Assembly (NCBI RefSeq): GCF_024166365.1
Contig: NC_064819.1
Coordinates: 152,960,293-153,024,292, forward strand
DNA: 64,000 nt
Origin: Elephas maximus indicus
Taxonomy: Eukaryota > Chordata > Mammalia > Proboscidea > Elephantidae
Reading direction: 5' to 3'
Under the pieces are notes generated by a model, which did not search any database, had not been told where the DNA came from, and was given only the letters and a program-made list of their open reading frames with translations. Positions 34,101-46,000 of this stretch are shown one piece after another. The position numbers and the translations under genes were made by a program. Every line of letters begins with the position of its first letter. Positions within the stretch are counted from its first letter, which is position 1.

Positions 34101-37100
34101 GGGCTCACCAAAGGGGACGAGTGATAGAGATGGGGCTGGGAGGTAGGTGGACCCGGAGTTCCCCTCTATGGGTAAGACCCTGCAGGACAGCCAGGAGGGG
34201 GTATGTATGTGGTGGTAAGACAGGGAGCAAAGGCCCTGAAATCATACGGTGCCTGTTTGAGAAATAGCGAAGAGACTGCTGTGGTTAGAGGAGAAACAAG
34301 TAAAAGAGAAACAGACTATGCTATCAGGGAGGTAACAGGGGGATGAGTGTGGAACCTAGAGACTTAGTAAGACAAGGAACAGAAAAAAAAAAAAAAAGGA
34401 ACAGAAGGGCCCCCAAAATCTGCAAACAAAGTAACAAGAAATGTATCAGGGCACAGAAACAAAGACATTCCCCAGAACAATGGGGCAGGTATCTAAAAAT
34501 AGCCCTGAAACTTCTTTAAAGTTGCCTTTCAGAAACTGCTGGGGAAAACCAGGCCAACGGACAAGCACAGAACATCCACCTGTGACCGCTGTGTGACCTT
34601 CCACCAGGGGCAGTGAGGGGCTACAGCCCCAGCCGGGGAATCAAACCCAGGGAGGAGGAGACTACACAGGCGTGACACCCCATAATAAGTCTTGCTACGA
34701 ATCTCAGAGGCCTCTGGGACAGGAGCCATCTTGGAAAGCTACTGGGCACGCACCTTAGTTAACATATCTCTGCCTGTGTCTATGGATAGACATGAATCTT
34801 TTCCTTCCCAAGAACTTTTAAAAACTCGGGCCGTCTTTTGCTCTGTGAGATGAGGGTAAGTATTGCTCTAGGCCCTCCTCGTCTCCTCTTGCAAGCCTCT
34901 TCAATAAAGCTTTGCTCATGTGGAAAACTACGTGCCTTACCTGCTCATTCTTGACCAGTGAGAGGCAAGAACCTTATTCCGGTAATGGTGGTAGGCCAGA
35001 AGCAGGCACTGCGCCACTGAGGCGTAGTGGGCACCACCAAAGAGTGTGCTGGGGAGCTCTGCTCACGGTGGGCAGTGAAAATCAAAGAACTACAGAATTT
35101 CAGTCTGAAAACGTCTGCCTATACTGCTCCTCCAGGTGTGGCTCATCTGACCGCTTGCATTACTTGAGAAGGGTGTTCAAAACACAGAGTCCTGGTCCTA
35201 ACTCCCAGAGATTCTGAGTCAGGAGGCTGGGGTGTGGCCCAGGAATCTGCACTTAACCAGCTCTCCAAGTTATTTTTGCCCATGGAGTTTGAGAGCCCAG
35301 GTCTAGATTTTACTTCACCTGGGCCAACTTCCAAGCACCATTTGTATCACCTCCAGTTCCTGCTACCACCCACACAGGCACAGCCTACACTAACAAGGCC
35401 CCACCCACACCCCAAGCTCCCACAGGATCTCAGCCATAGGATCCCTCCCCAGAAGCTGCCCTGCTCAGGACTCTGCATACCATGTCCACCTCAGAAATGC
35501 TGTCTAGGCTCTCCACCTGCACGTCCACACCCACTGGAATGGCAGGGCCTGCAAAAGAGCAAAGACAGCTGGTTAAGACACATTCTTGCTGGTCACTGGG
35601 CTAGGAGAGAGCCCCAAACCCCTTCTTGGGAGAAGCCAGGCCTGGAGCAGGGGTGAAGCAGTGGTTCTGAGTTTTATGAGGGTTTTCTTGCCAGTTTCTA
35701 ACATTTTGGGTGCCTGAACTTTCTCCATGAAGGGCAGGGACTATGTCTGCCTTATTTGTCGTTTCTGGGCCAACATGAGTGTTTAGTGCATGCTTGTTGG
35801 ATGAATACATGAGCTGGATTACTACTTTCTACATCCCAGGGCTGTCTCACGGCTGTAGGATAGAGGAAATAATGTTGCTGTTAGCACTTGAGTATCCGTG
35901 GGTGGTACAAATGGTTAACACACTTGGCTGCTAACTGAAAAGCTGGAGAGTCAGTCCACGCAGAGATGTCTCAGAAGAAAGGCCTGGCAATCTAGTTCCA
36001 AAAAATCAGCCATTGAATATGCTATCAAGCACAGTTCCACTCTGACTGGGGTTGCCATGAGTTGGAATCAACTTGATGGCAACTGGTGTTAGTGCTTGAG
36101 TGGAGACCCTGGTCATTTGTGTTACTGTGACATATAAAAAGGACAGAATGAGGCTTTAGAGCTTCTGCCCTGCGGCTCGGACGCCTGCATGTCCAGGCCT
36201 GGATTCATTCAGTGGTTCAAACTATACTACAGAGTACCTAGCCAGAAACCTTCAACTAGCTGGGGGACAACATCTTCTTTGTACAAATTTAGATCACAGT
36301 TAAGACAATAAGAGATTCTGAAACCTCTTCATGACAGGTCAGGTGAGAAGCATAGTTGATAGCGAACACAGAAACTCGGCACTCAATTTCATCTAGCTCA
36401 CTGCAAGATTTCCAAAACTGTGTTTACCTGTGGGTTCCTGTTCTGTTTCTTCAGCTGGATTATGGTTACATTGGTATGATCTCTTTGTGAGAATTTATGA
36501 GCTCTACACTTATAATTTCTGTACTTTTGTGTATATATGTAATGCTTCAGTAAAATGTTTTTTAAATTCATATATACATACATATATGTGTGTGTATATA
36601 TATACATATATAACATATATAAGTTTTTTTTAATGTACATATAAAGCTTAGAATGGGTAGAACTAAAAACCTGTGTCTGCCAGGCATATTAACAAATGCT
36701 ATTATTCACTCAGTGACAAAAATATTTCTGGACAGATTCAGGTGGCTTCTAGGCTGGGCTCTCTGGGGAGAAACATTTGTTAGGAAGCCAGCCCAGAAGG
36801 ACCTGGGTCTTCTGAGGCCCAAGCAGGGAGTGCAGGACCACAAGGACGTTCTGACCCACGCTGGTCTGAGCAGGTAGACCTTACAGTGGCAGGGGCGTCT
36901 AGGTCTTGGGGAATGTGGAAAAGGCTTTGGCATGGGGCAGGGCAGGAGGATCAGAGGTCCTGATGTGAAGTAGGAATTAAAAGGCTCAGTCCTCTATCCC
37001 AACCCTAGTGGGGGGTCTTCCTCGTGGAGGTGGCCCAGGGCACCTGACTCCTCCTCAACCTCCCCCATAGGCTTGCTAATACCTGAAATTCCACCATTAA

Positions 37101-40028
37101 AGATTTGATTTTTGACAGAGCCCAACAAAATGCAAGTATTTTATTTATTACTGGTGGGATTTAGTGAATCTGTTTGGTGTTCCTTAACATGAGAGCAAAT
37201 AAGTACGATGTTTTGTTTATTTCTTCTCACAGATAAGTCAGGGTGTAAGCTGATGTTTTTATTTTCCTGTGTTCTTCAGCCACTGGCATACACCAGTGGC
37301 CCATGAGAAATCTCCACTCTAACATCCATATCCTCTTCTTAGTCCAGGCTCCAGGAGTGTTTCAAAGGTGCCAGAAGTAGAATGTTCCATGTGACAAGGG
37401 GGCCTCCTCCTCAGGGCTGACAGCCTCTCCTGTGGGGCTTGCAACATGAGGGAGGGTCTGCATGAAGCCTGACTGGGCCCCTAACCCAGACCCCTGCACA
37501 GCACTAAGGGGCTCCCGAAACTACCACCAGGGGATGAGGGGCTGGTTAACCTCCTCGTCCTCCAGGCCCATCGTTAGTCTGAGATGTTAAAATGGCCAAA
37601 GAGTCCCAGCTCTTAACCCCTGGGCAGGGCTGCCTCTCATGGAAGGTGCATTGTTCCATATCCCGCCTCCCAGTTCCCATCTCTCCCTTTCTCCAAAGTG
37701 CCAAGTGACATACTACATACAGTAGTTCCAAGAGCAAAAGGGAAGAAACAATAGAACGATCACTTGTTTTGGACCCACTTCCCAGTGGCCTGGTTTTCAG
37801 ATAATGTGTACAGTGTTTGAGCAGGTGCTGGTTTGGGCTAAGGACATTTTCCAGAAAATATATCAGTTGGCTTGGTGTTTTGTTACTGTGTTTTTCTGTT
37901 CTCAGGGCCTGGCTTATTCTCCACAGCTCCAGATGCCCCTCTAAAGAGAAATTTGTTAAAACCTGCAAGGGTTATATCAGTGTTCCAGAGCTATTGCCCA
38001 TGTGAGAGGGAAGGTCAAGTTCTCAGGAGACCTGGGCTGTTGGAGGCAAACAATCAGCGTAAGGAGGAGGTGCCAGAGCTGCAGGCAGCAGGAGTCACAC
38101 TTCAGACTTGAACAGAGACCAGGAGCCCTGCCCTCCTTGGCCTGAGCCACGAAGGAGTTGAGCTTTGTCTTTGACCCATCCCACTGCCCTAAGTGAGGGC
38201 AATGATGGTTCAGTGGTGGGATGCTTGCCTTTCACGTCAGAGACCTGAGCTCAATTCTCAGACGATGAACCTCACGCACAGCCACCTCCCCTCTGTCAGT
38301 GGAAGCTTGTCTGTTGCTCCAGGGCTGTCCATTATGTATTTCGTTCTGTTGGTGACCCACTCAATGGCAGCTAACAGCTGCCCAAAACTCAGGCTTTCCT
38401 GAGTTTGCCATTTTGTAGCCCTTTCCAAGCTGGTTTTGGGAGAAATGCTTCCAAATTCCTGGTCTTTCTCCACTTCCTTCCATGGCCACTTTTATGTTCT
38501 GAGTGGGGCTGGGCCCTACTAGGTTTTAGGAAGAAAATACTCTAGTTAAACTAACTAGGTATGTTCATGATTAGGCCGTTTTACACTGCTTTAAAAGAAA
38601 GGTCTGGTGAGCCAAATACAAGTCCTTGGTGGGATTTCAGGCAGCACAGCCAGCAAGGTGACAAATTCAAAGCAGTGTAAGGGAAATACACGTTTAGGCA
38701 GTGGCTCTTCTTGGTTCTAGCCTTTCTGCAATTTTTCCTCATGGTCTTGGAAAGCATACATTAGGGATTTCTTGATTTTTTACATATGTAAAGACATATG
38801 TCATTTCTTCTCTACCAACTCTTCAAAAGGTAGAGACATTTTCAGAGAAACTAAAATGGAGAGAATTTTCCAACAGGCAAGCTTGCCTTAAATGGTGTGA
38901 TTCAAGCAGAAGGAATATGATCCCAGAAAGAAAGCCAGAGAGACAATAACTAATAAGGAATAGCAAAAATGATAATAGATGCATAATTCTAAGGAACATT
39001 GACTATGTAAAGCAATATTAATAATGTATTGCAGAGCTTAAAACACACACACAAAAAAAACTAAAATAACACAACAAAAATAACACTTCAGTAAAGAAGG
39101 TTATAATTGACTGATCGACTCATTCATCGAAACCTGTACTGACGGCATACACTAGACCAAGTGTTGAGTGGGGTGCCATCAGGAGTATGGAGATGAATAA
39201 GGCACAGTTCTTTCCCCAGGAGCTTAAGATCTATTAAGGGAGGCAACTAACTGTTTCAAGACACATCATGAAGTGATGTTAGAAGTATTTACAAGATAAT
39301 GCAGAAACCCAGAGGAAGGCTCGATTAATTATAACCAAAGGCATTGGAGAAATGTTCACCAAAGAGACAGCTTTTGATTAATTCTGGCTGCAGGCACTGG
39401 GAAAGTTTCACCAAAGGGACAGCACTTGGGCTGGGTCTTGAAGCATTAATTACTTTTAACAGGTAGGAAAGGGAAGAAGGGAATTTCAGGTTGTATGAAC
39501 AGAGTAAGTAAATATAATGTAGAAAGGTGAATAATTAACCCACACCTCTCAGATGTGGAAAAAAAAGAAAAAGAAAAAAAGGCAGCTTCTCTGATCTTTC
39601 TTACAAGTCCTTGTGCTTCCTAAGTGTGGAAAAATCTAATAACCAATTAACAGTGGCTCAGTCCCTCCTACCTCAGGTGACCTTGTAGCAGAGGGGAGAA
39701 GTGGTCCTCGAATCCATGCTGGTTGGTCTCTGCACTGAGCGCTTGGTATGGACAGGCCCTTAGACTGGTGACTGTTGAATTACAGCAGAGCCCATCTGTC
39801 TTTTGGCAAATCCATGGTCCTGGCCTTTGGCCTCTAGCAGCAAGATCCCCCACAGTGTGGACTCTGTGTCCAGACCCAAAGCCTGTGCAGTTCTGCTGGT
39901 CACCTCAGCACTCTGCATCCGCTCACCGAGCCTGCATGAACTCCCAGTCATTGGGAGCTCAGCCTCAGGCTCGTCTGACCAGCCACCTGGCTGCATCACC
40001 ACTCTGTCCTTACTCTCAATGTGGCGGC

Positions 40029-40059
<31 letters not shown>

Positions 40060-43000
40060 CCCTTCCCAAGCCATGCCCAGCCAGTGGACCACCCACATCC
40101 ACAAAGTTTTTGGACTCCTTCACACCTATCTGCATAATTCTACTGAGGCCCACACCCTGCAAGGGGATTGAATAGACGTGCATTTGACTTCTTTGCTCTG
40201 CCCAACTGTCTTCTCCACCCTACAACTTACCAGGTAGGAGAATGGGCTTTCCATGTCCTCCACCTGTCTGGGGGACATGTCTACCTTAATGTCAGAAGTG
40301 GTGTCCTGTCTTCACAACGAAAAACCTCTCTGGACTAAGTTGACACAGCTCTTGACATAGGAGCCCAGGATGATTTGAACAAGGGATTACTAAAAGTGAA
40401 AAAAACCTGGATTCATTATTGTGAGAGTTAATGTTATGTGTCAACTTGGCTAGGCTACGATTCTTAGTATTACGTAATCATCCTCCGTTTCATGATCTGA
40501 TGCAATTATCCTCCATTTTGTGATATAATGTAATCATCCTGATGATGTGATCCGAAGTAATCAGTCAATCATTTGTAAGGGGAGTTTCCTTAGGGGTGTG
40601 ATCTGCACCCAATATATGTATGGATGTTCTTACAAACCTTGTTTGCTTGCTCTGGATTCTATTTCCAGCTCATCATCATCTGACCTCTGGTTCTTGGGAC
40701 TTGAGCCAGCAGCCTGTCACCTCATCTGCTAACTTTGGGATTCACTCGTTCCGCAGGCCACGAGCCAGCTGCCTGAGGTCTGACCTACTGATTTCTGGGT
40801 TCATCAGCCCCTGCAGCTACGTGAGTCAGAAGAAGCCTCAGTCAACGCCTGACCCACAGACTTTGGGACTTGCCAGCCTCCACAACAGCATGAGCTATTT
40901 CCTTGAGATAAATCTCTCTCTTTTTTCTTTTCTCTCTCTCTCTTTCTCAACATATATGTGTATATACACACTTCACTGGTTTAACCACTCTCAACTAAGC
41001 AATTATCAAGCCACAAAAAGACACGGAGGAACATTAAATGTATATTGCTAAGTGAAAGAAGCCTGTCTGAAAATGCAACATGCTGTATGATTCCAAGTAT
41101 ATGGAATTCTGGAAAAGACAGAACTATAGAGACAGTAAAAAATCAGTGGTTGTCAGGGATGCAGAGGGGGGAAGTGTTGAATTGGTGGAGAGCAGGGCAT
41201 TTTTAGGGCAGTGAAACAATTCTGTATAATACCATATGGTGGATACCTGACAATATGCATTTGTCGACATCCATGTTGTTACTAGGTGCCAACTCATAGC
41301 GACCCTATGTACAACAGGATGAAACACTGCCCAGTTCTGTGCCATCCTCACAATCGTTGTTATGCTTGAGCCCATTGTTGCAGCCGCTGTGTCAATCCAT
41401 CTTATTGAGGGTCTTCCTCTTTTTTGCTGACCCTCTACTTTACCAAGCATGATGTCCTTCTCCAGGGACTGATACCTCCTGATAACATGTCCAAAGTGTG
41501 TGAGACGTACTCTCGCCATCCTTGCCTTTAAGGAGTATTCTGGTTGTACTTCTCCCAAGACAGACTAATTTGTTCTTTTGGCAGTCATTGTATATTCAAT
41601 ATTCTTTGCCAACAAAGGCATCGGTTCTTCTTTGGTCTTCCTTATTCATCATCCAGCTTTTTCATGCATATGAGGTAATTGAAAACACCGTGGCTTGGGT
41701 CAGGCACACCTTAGTCTTCAAGGTGATGTCTTTGCTTTTCAACACTTTAAAGAGGTCTTTTGCAGCAGATTTGCACAATGCAATGTGTCTTTTGATTTCT
41801 TGACTGCTGCTTCCGTGGGTGTTGATTGTGGATCCAAGTAAAATGAAATCCTTGACAACTTCAATCTTTTCCCTGTTTATCATGATGTTGCTTATTGGTC
41901 CAGTTGTGAGGATTTTTGTTTTATGTTGAGGTGCAATCCATACTGAAGGTTGTGGTCTTTGATGATCTTCATCAGTAAATGTTTCAAGTCCTCTTCAATT
42001 TGAGCAAGCAAGCTTTTGTCATCTGCATATCCAAGGCTGTTAATGAGTCTTCCTCCAATCCTGATGCCTGGTTCTTCCTCATACAGTCCAGCTTCTCAAC
42101 TTATTTGCTCAGCATACAGACTGAATAGGTATGGTGAAAGGATACAACCCTGACGCACACCTTTCTTGACTTTAAACCATGCACTATCCCCTTGTTCTGT
42201 TTGAACAACTGCCTTTTGATCTACGTACAGGTTCCTCATGAGCACAACTAAGCATTCTGGAATTCCCATTCTTTGCAATGTTATCCATAATTTATTATAA
42301 TCCACACAGTTGTATGCCTTTGCATAGCCAATAAAACATAGGTAAACATCTTTCTGGTATTCTCTGCTTTCAGCAGTGGAACATTGTCAATACCCATAGG
42401 ACTGTACAATACAAAGAGTAAACCCTAAGGTAAACTTTGGACTTTAGTTAATAATAATGTGTCAATGGAGCCCTGGTGGCACCGTGGTTAAGAGCTCAGC
42501 TGCTAGCTGAAAGGTTGACAGTTCAAACCCACCCAGCAGCTCTGAGGGAGAAAGATCTGGAGATCTTTTTCCATAAAGATTACAGCTAAGAAGGCCCTAT
42601 GGGGCAGTTCTACTCTGTCACATGGGATCTCTGTGAGTCAGAATTGACTCAACAGCACCCAATAATTCTTTGCCCATTTCTGTACTGGAGCTCATTTCTT
42701 CTTGCTCGTTGATTTTCAGGAGACCTTTGCTTGTTAAAACGAGTTCGTCTATGAGCACTCTGCCCTTTCCCACTAACTTTATGCTTAACTCTTCTGGGAA
42801 ACATCACAGATGTTTTTCCTCACTGATAAAGATTAGAAGGGCCTGAGCAGATGCTGGCTGGGTAGAGATTTGGGATGCAGAATGCCCTTTCCCCACCTCT
42901 GCTAGATTGTAAAACTGATTTTTGTTTCCACAGACATGCAGTCCCTGCTGCTGGCAGCTGGGCTTCTCACCCTGGCACTGCCCCCTGCTCCCATGTCTGC

Positions 43001-46000
43001 TTGTGCCCTGAGTGACCAGACTGGGCCTTGCCATCCTGGGCATTGCTGGAGCAGGCAAATTTGCCTCACTGAGGGTTGTGTGGCTTGACTTTGCATTTCC
43101 TCCATGTCCTTAGCCTTTCCTGGCGGGCTTCTTACAAAATTTGAGTAAATTTGAAATATTGGTTATGAGAATCTTTTTACCTCATTGGTAGGTCCAATCA
43201 AACATTCAAACATTTCAGTTTTAAAATAGCCAGGCCTGATTTTTCTCATGGTGTGCGCTACCTCCCAAACAGGTAGCGAGCTCCACGTGACCTGGAATCT
43301 AACCATCCAATTCACGGCTGATATGGAGGAGGCTGGGTTAGATCAGAGGCTGTCATCTGGACTAGCAGCTTCAGGATCACTTGAAACGCAAATGTTCAGG
43401 TCCCACCCCAGGCCTACTAAATCAACAGCTCTGGGGGTGGGGCCGGAGTCTGGGTTCTCACAAGCGCCTTCAGATGATGCTGGTCCACACTGAAGTTTGA
43501 GAACCATTGAACTACTGACCTTTAAGGGGACCTTCGGGATGGAGATTTTACAATTTCTCATGTCCTGATGGCCACTTTGCTTTTGCTGTCAAACACACCA
43601 ACTATCCCATCTCCATTAACTGTCTCCACTTTCTACCAATCAAGCGCCTCCTCCTCACTGCACATGGTGAGTTGAAGAGAATTGGCCTAAGCCTCAGCCT
43701 CCTCTACTTCTCTCTGTTGGCTGCCTCTTCTTTTACAAACTCCATTCTGGGGTTGGGGTGGGGGGGGGTTCTCTGAAATAGTGCTCTCTTTGCTTGGCCT
43801 TGTTCCCTTCTTCTTTCCCTCCCTCCTGAGGTCATTGGGCCCCTTCTATTCCCAGCAGACACTCAGCCCTCACACAACCAATTCTTGCCCTGTAGCCGAC
43901 AACTCCCATTCCCCCTCCAGAGCCAGATCTCTGATCCAAACTCCAATTGCCTAATTCCTTTCTAATGCCTAAAAGATGTCTCCACCGGCTATCTGCCAGC
44001 TTCTTACATTTGACCTCCAAACACAGACTTGTCTGGTTGGGACCCAGACCTGCCCCACTGCCCACCGTGGTGCATGGGGCATGGTGATCTCGCCAGTTAC
44101 TCTGCTCAGACCAGGTCAAGAAGAAACAAGCTGGGGAAGGAGCAAGATTTCCCCAAGGCCGGCTGCACAAGGGGAGCTGCTGGGGCAGCGGGCAGGAAGA
44201 GAAGATTAATTTTAGGGAAAGGAGCAAGTAGGAACAGTATGTATGTAGCAAGTTGGGGTTTGCACTCCAGAAAGGAAGGGCCAAGGAGCTGAGGAAGAGT
44301 TCGAGGGGTCTCTTTTGAGGGCAATGGCTTCTGGGGAGAAGCCTGCAGGAGCCCTGGAAGGCCAGCTTCCACCCTAGTTCCAGCTCTCCAACTCATTTAC
44401 CCTAAAATGTAACGATGAAACCCTAGCTTCACTCAGCATGGAGCAGAAAGAGAGAAGGAGAAGGCAGAGCCAGTGAGGTCCAAGAAGGACTAGAAAGAAG
44501 AGGCCATAAAACCCACTGCCATCGAGTCAATTCTGACTCATAGCGACCCTATAGGACAGAGTAGAGCTGCCCCACAGAATTTCCAAGGAGCGCCTGGTGG
44601 ATTTGAACTGCCGACCTCTTGGTTAGCAGCCGTAGCACTTAACCACTACGCCACCAGGGTAGTGCGAGCACCAAAGAAATACTCGACTGCCATGATTTGC
44701 CTTGAACTGGTTCCATGGGCCTCACCTGTGTCAAATGATAGACTTTGGGGCCTTGGTGGCCAGGATCCCTGTGGCTTGGAAATCCAGGGCGTGAATCCCT
44801 TGTAGGGAGGAATATGCAGAGTATATCACCAGGAGAGCCCTGGGGACACAAGGGAGTATCTCGTACTCATAGTCTGGGTACCCCAAACACTGAGAGGTTG
44901 TACCTTATATGGGAGTAGTTCTAAAGTAGCATGCAAGATAAAAATCATATGTCAAAAAGACCCTGCAAAATTCCTTAAGAAAGCATCACATTGGAGACAG
45001 GGTAGGCGGGAAGTAAGTAGGCAGTGACCCTGAGAAGTGGCATAGCAGGACAAGACTTTACCCAAGAGAGGCCGTAAGGGAGCATGTGATGTGTGTCAAA
45101 GAGGCACTGGCCATGAGCTGCTCAGGGACAGGCACCATGTCTTTATCATGTTTGTACCCCAGTGCCTTTGCAGTGTCTGATGCACTGTCCCCACTGTCAT
45201 CTGCACTCACACTGACTATGCTGGGTCAGGCTAAGTGCTTCATGTGGGACATCTTATTCCATCCTCACAACAACCCACTGAGGCAGGGTACTGATATTAT
45301 CCCTATTACAAAGGTGAAAACCTGAAGATTAGAAAGGAGGCTGAAATCTCCAGTAAGAGGTAGGCACAACCACAACCGTAAGTTTATCCCAGGTGGTCCA
45401 CCTCCAGAGCCCCACTCTTAACCACCACATTGTGCTGCACAGAACGGCATTAATAAATAAAAAGAGCTAACATGTATGGAGCACTTCCTATGTGTCAAGC
45501 ACCTAAGTACTTTACACATATTACTCATTTGACCTTTGAACAACCCTATGAGCTACGTACTGTTATTATCCCTATTTTAAATATGAGGAAATTGAGAAAC
45601 ATAGAGAGGTTCAACAACTTGCCCAAGGTCACACAGCTAATAAGTGGCTGAAGTTTAGACCCAAGACATATAGCCCCAGTGTGGTGGTTTAAAAACATGT
45701 TAGTAAATTCTTTAACACTCCTCCTATAAAGAGGTGGAGTCTGATTCCCCTCCCCCTGAACCTGGGCTGGCTTTTGTGGCTGCTTCGTGGAATAGAATGC
45801 AGAAGAAGTGATGATGCAGCAAGACTTTAAGACTTCTACTGGTTTTTCTCAAGCTGCTATGTGGGGAGATCATGTAAAGAGACCAGAGAGAGAAGGCGAG
45901 AGAGTGTATGATGCCTGAGGAGCCCAGCTGTTGTGCCCCTGGCATTGAAGTCTTCCCAGCCCAGGCACCTGATAAGAGAACAAAGAATCTTTGAGATGAC

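Larger units (their letters stand above)
32341..35480 (-). other. GABRR2: GABRR2 intron 3
   Basis: 3.1 kb. Holds the family A LTR-like repeat, a MaLR-like LTR, a solo ERV LTR and a MER5-like fragment. 32341-33128 holds nothing I can name. Confidence 0.95.

Noticed and set aside
38197..38270. Possible tRNA gene
   Set aside because: Boxes are degenerate, no acceptor stem closes, and the sequence continues into a SINE body.
39723..40175. 150-codon open frame across a CA repeat
   Set aside because: No start context, domain or splice-linked neighbour; it overlaps frames on both strands equally long.
42902..43105. Possible small secreted-protein exon ([21 protein letters not shown] reading near 42934)
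   Set aside because: The reading stops quickly, lacks splice partners and no homologue is recognised; it probably arises by chance.
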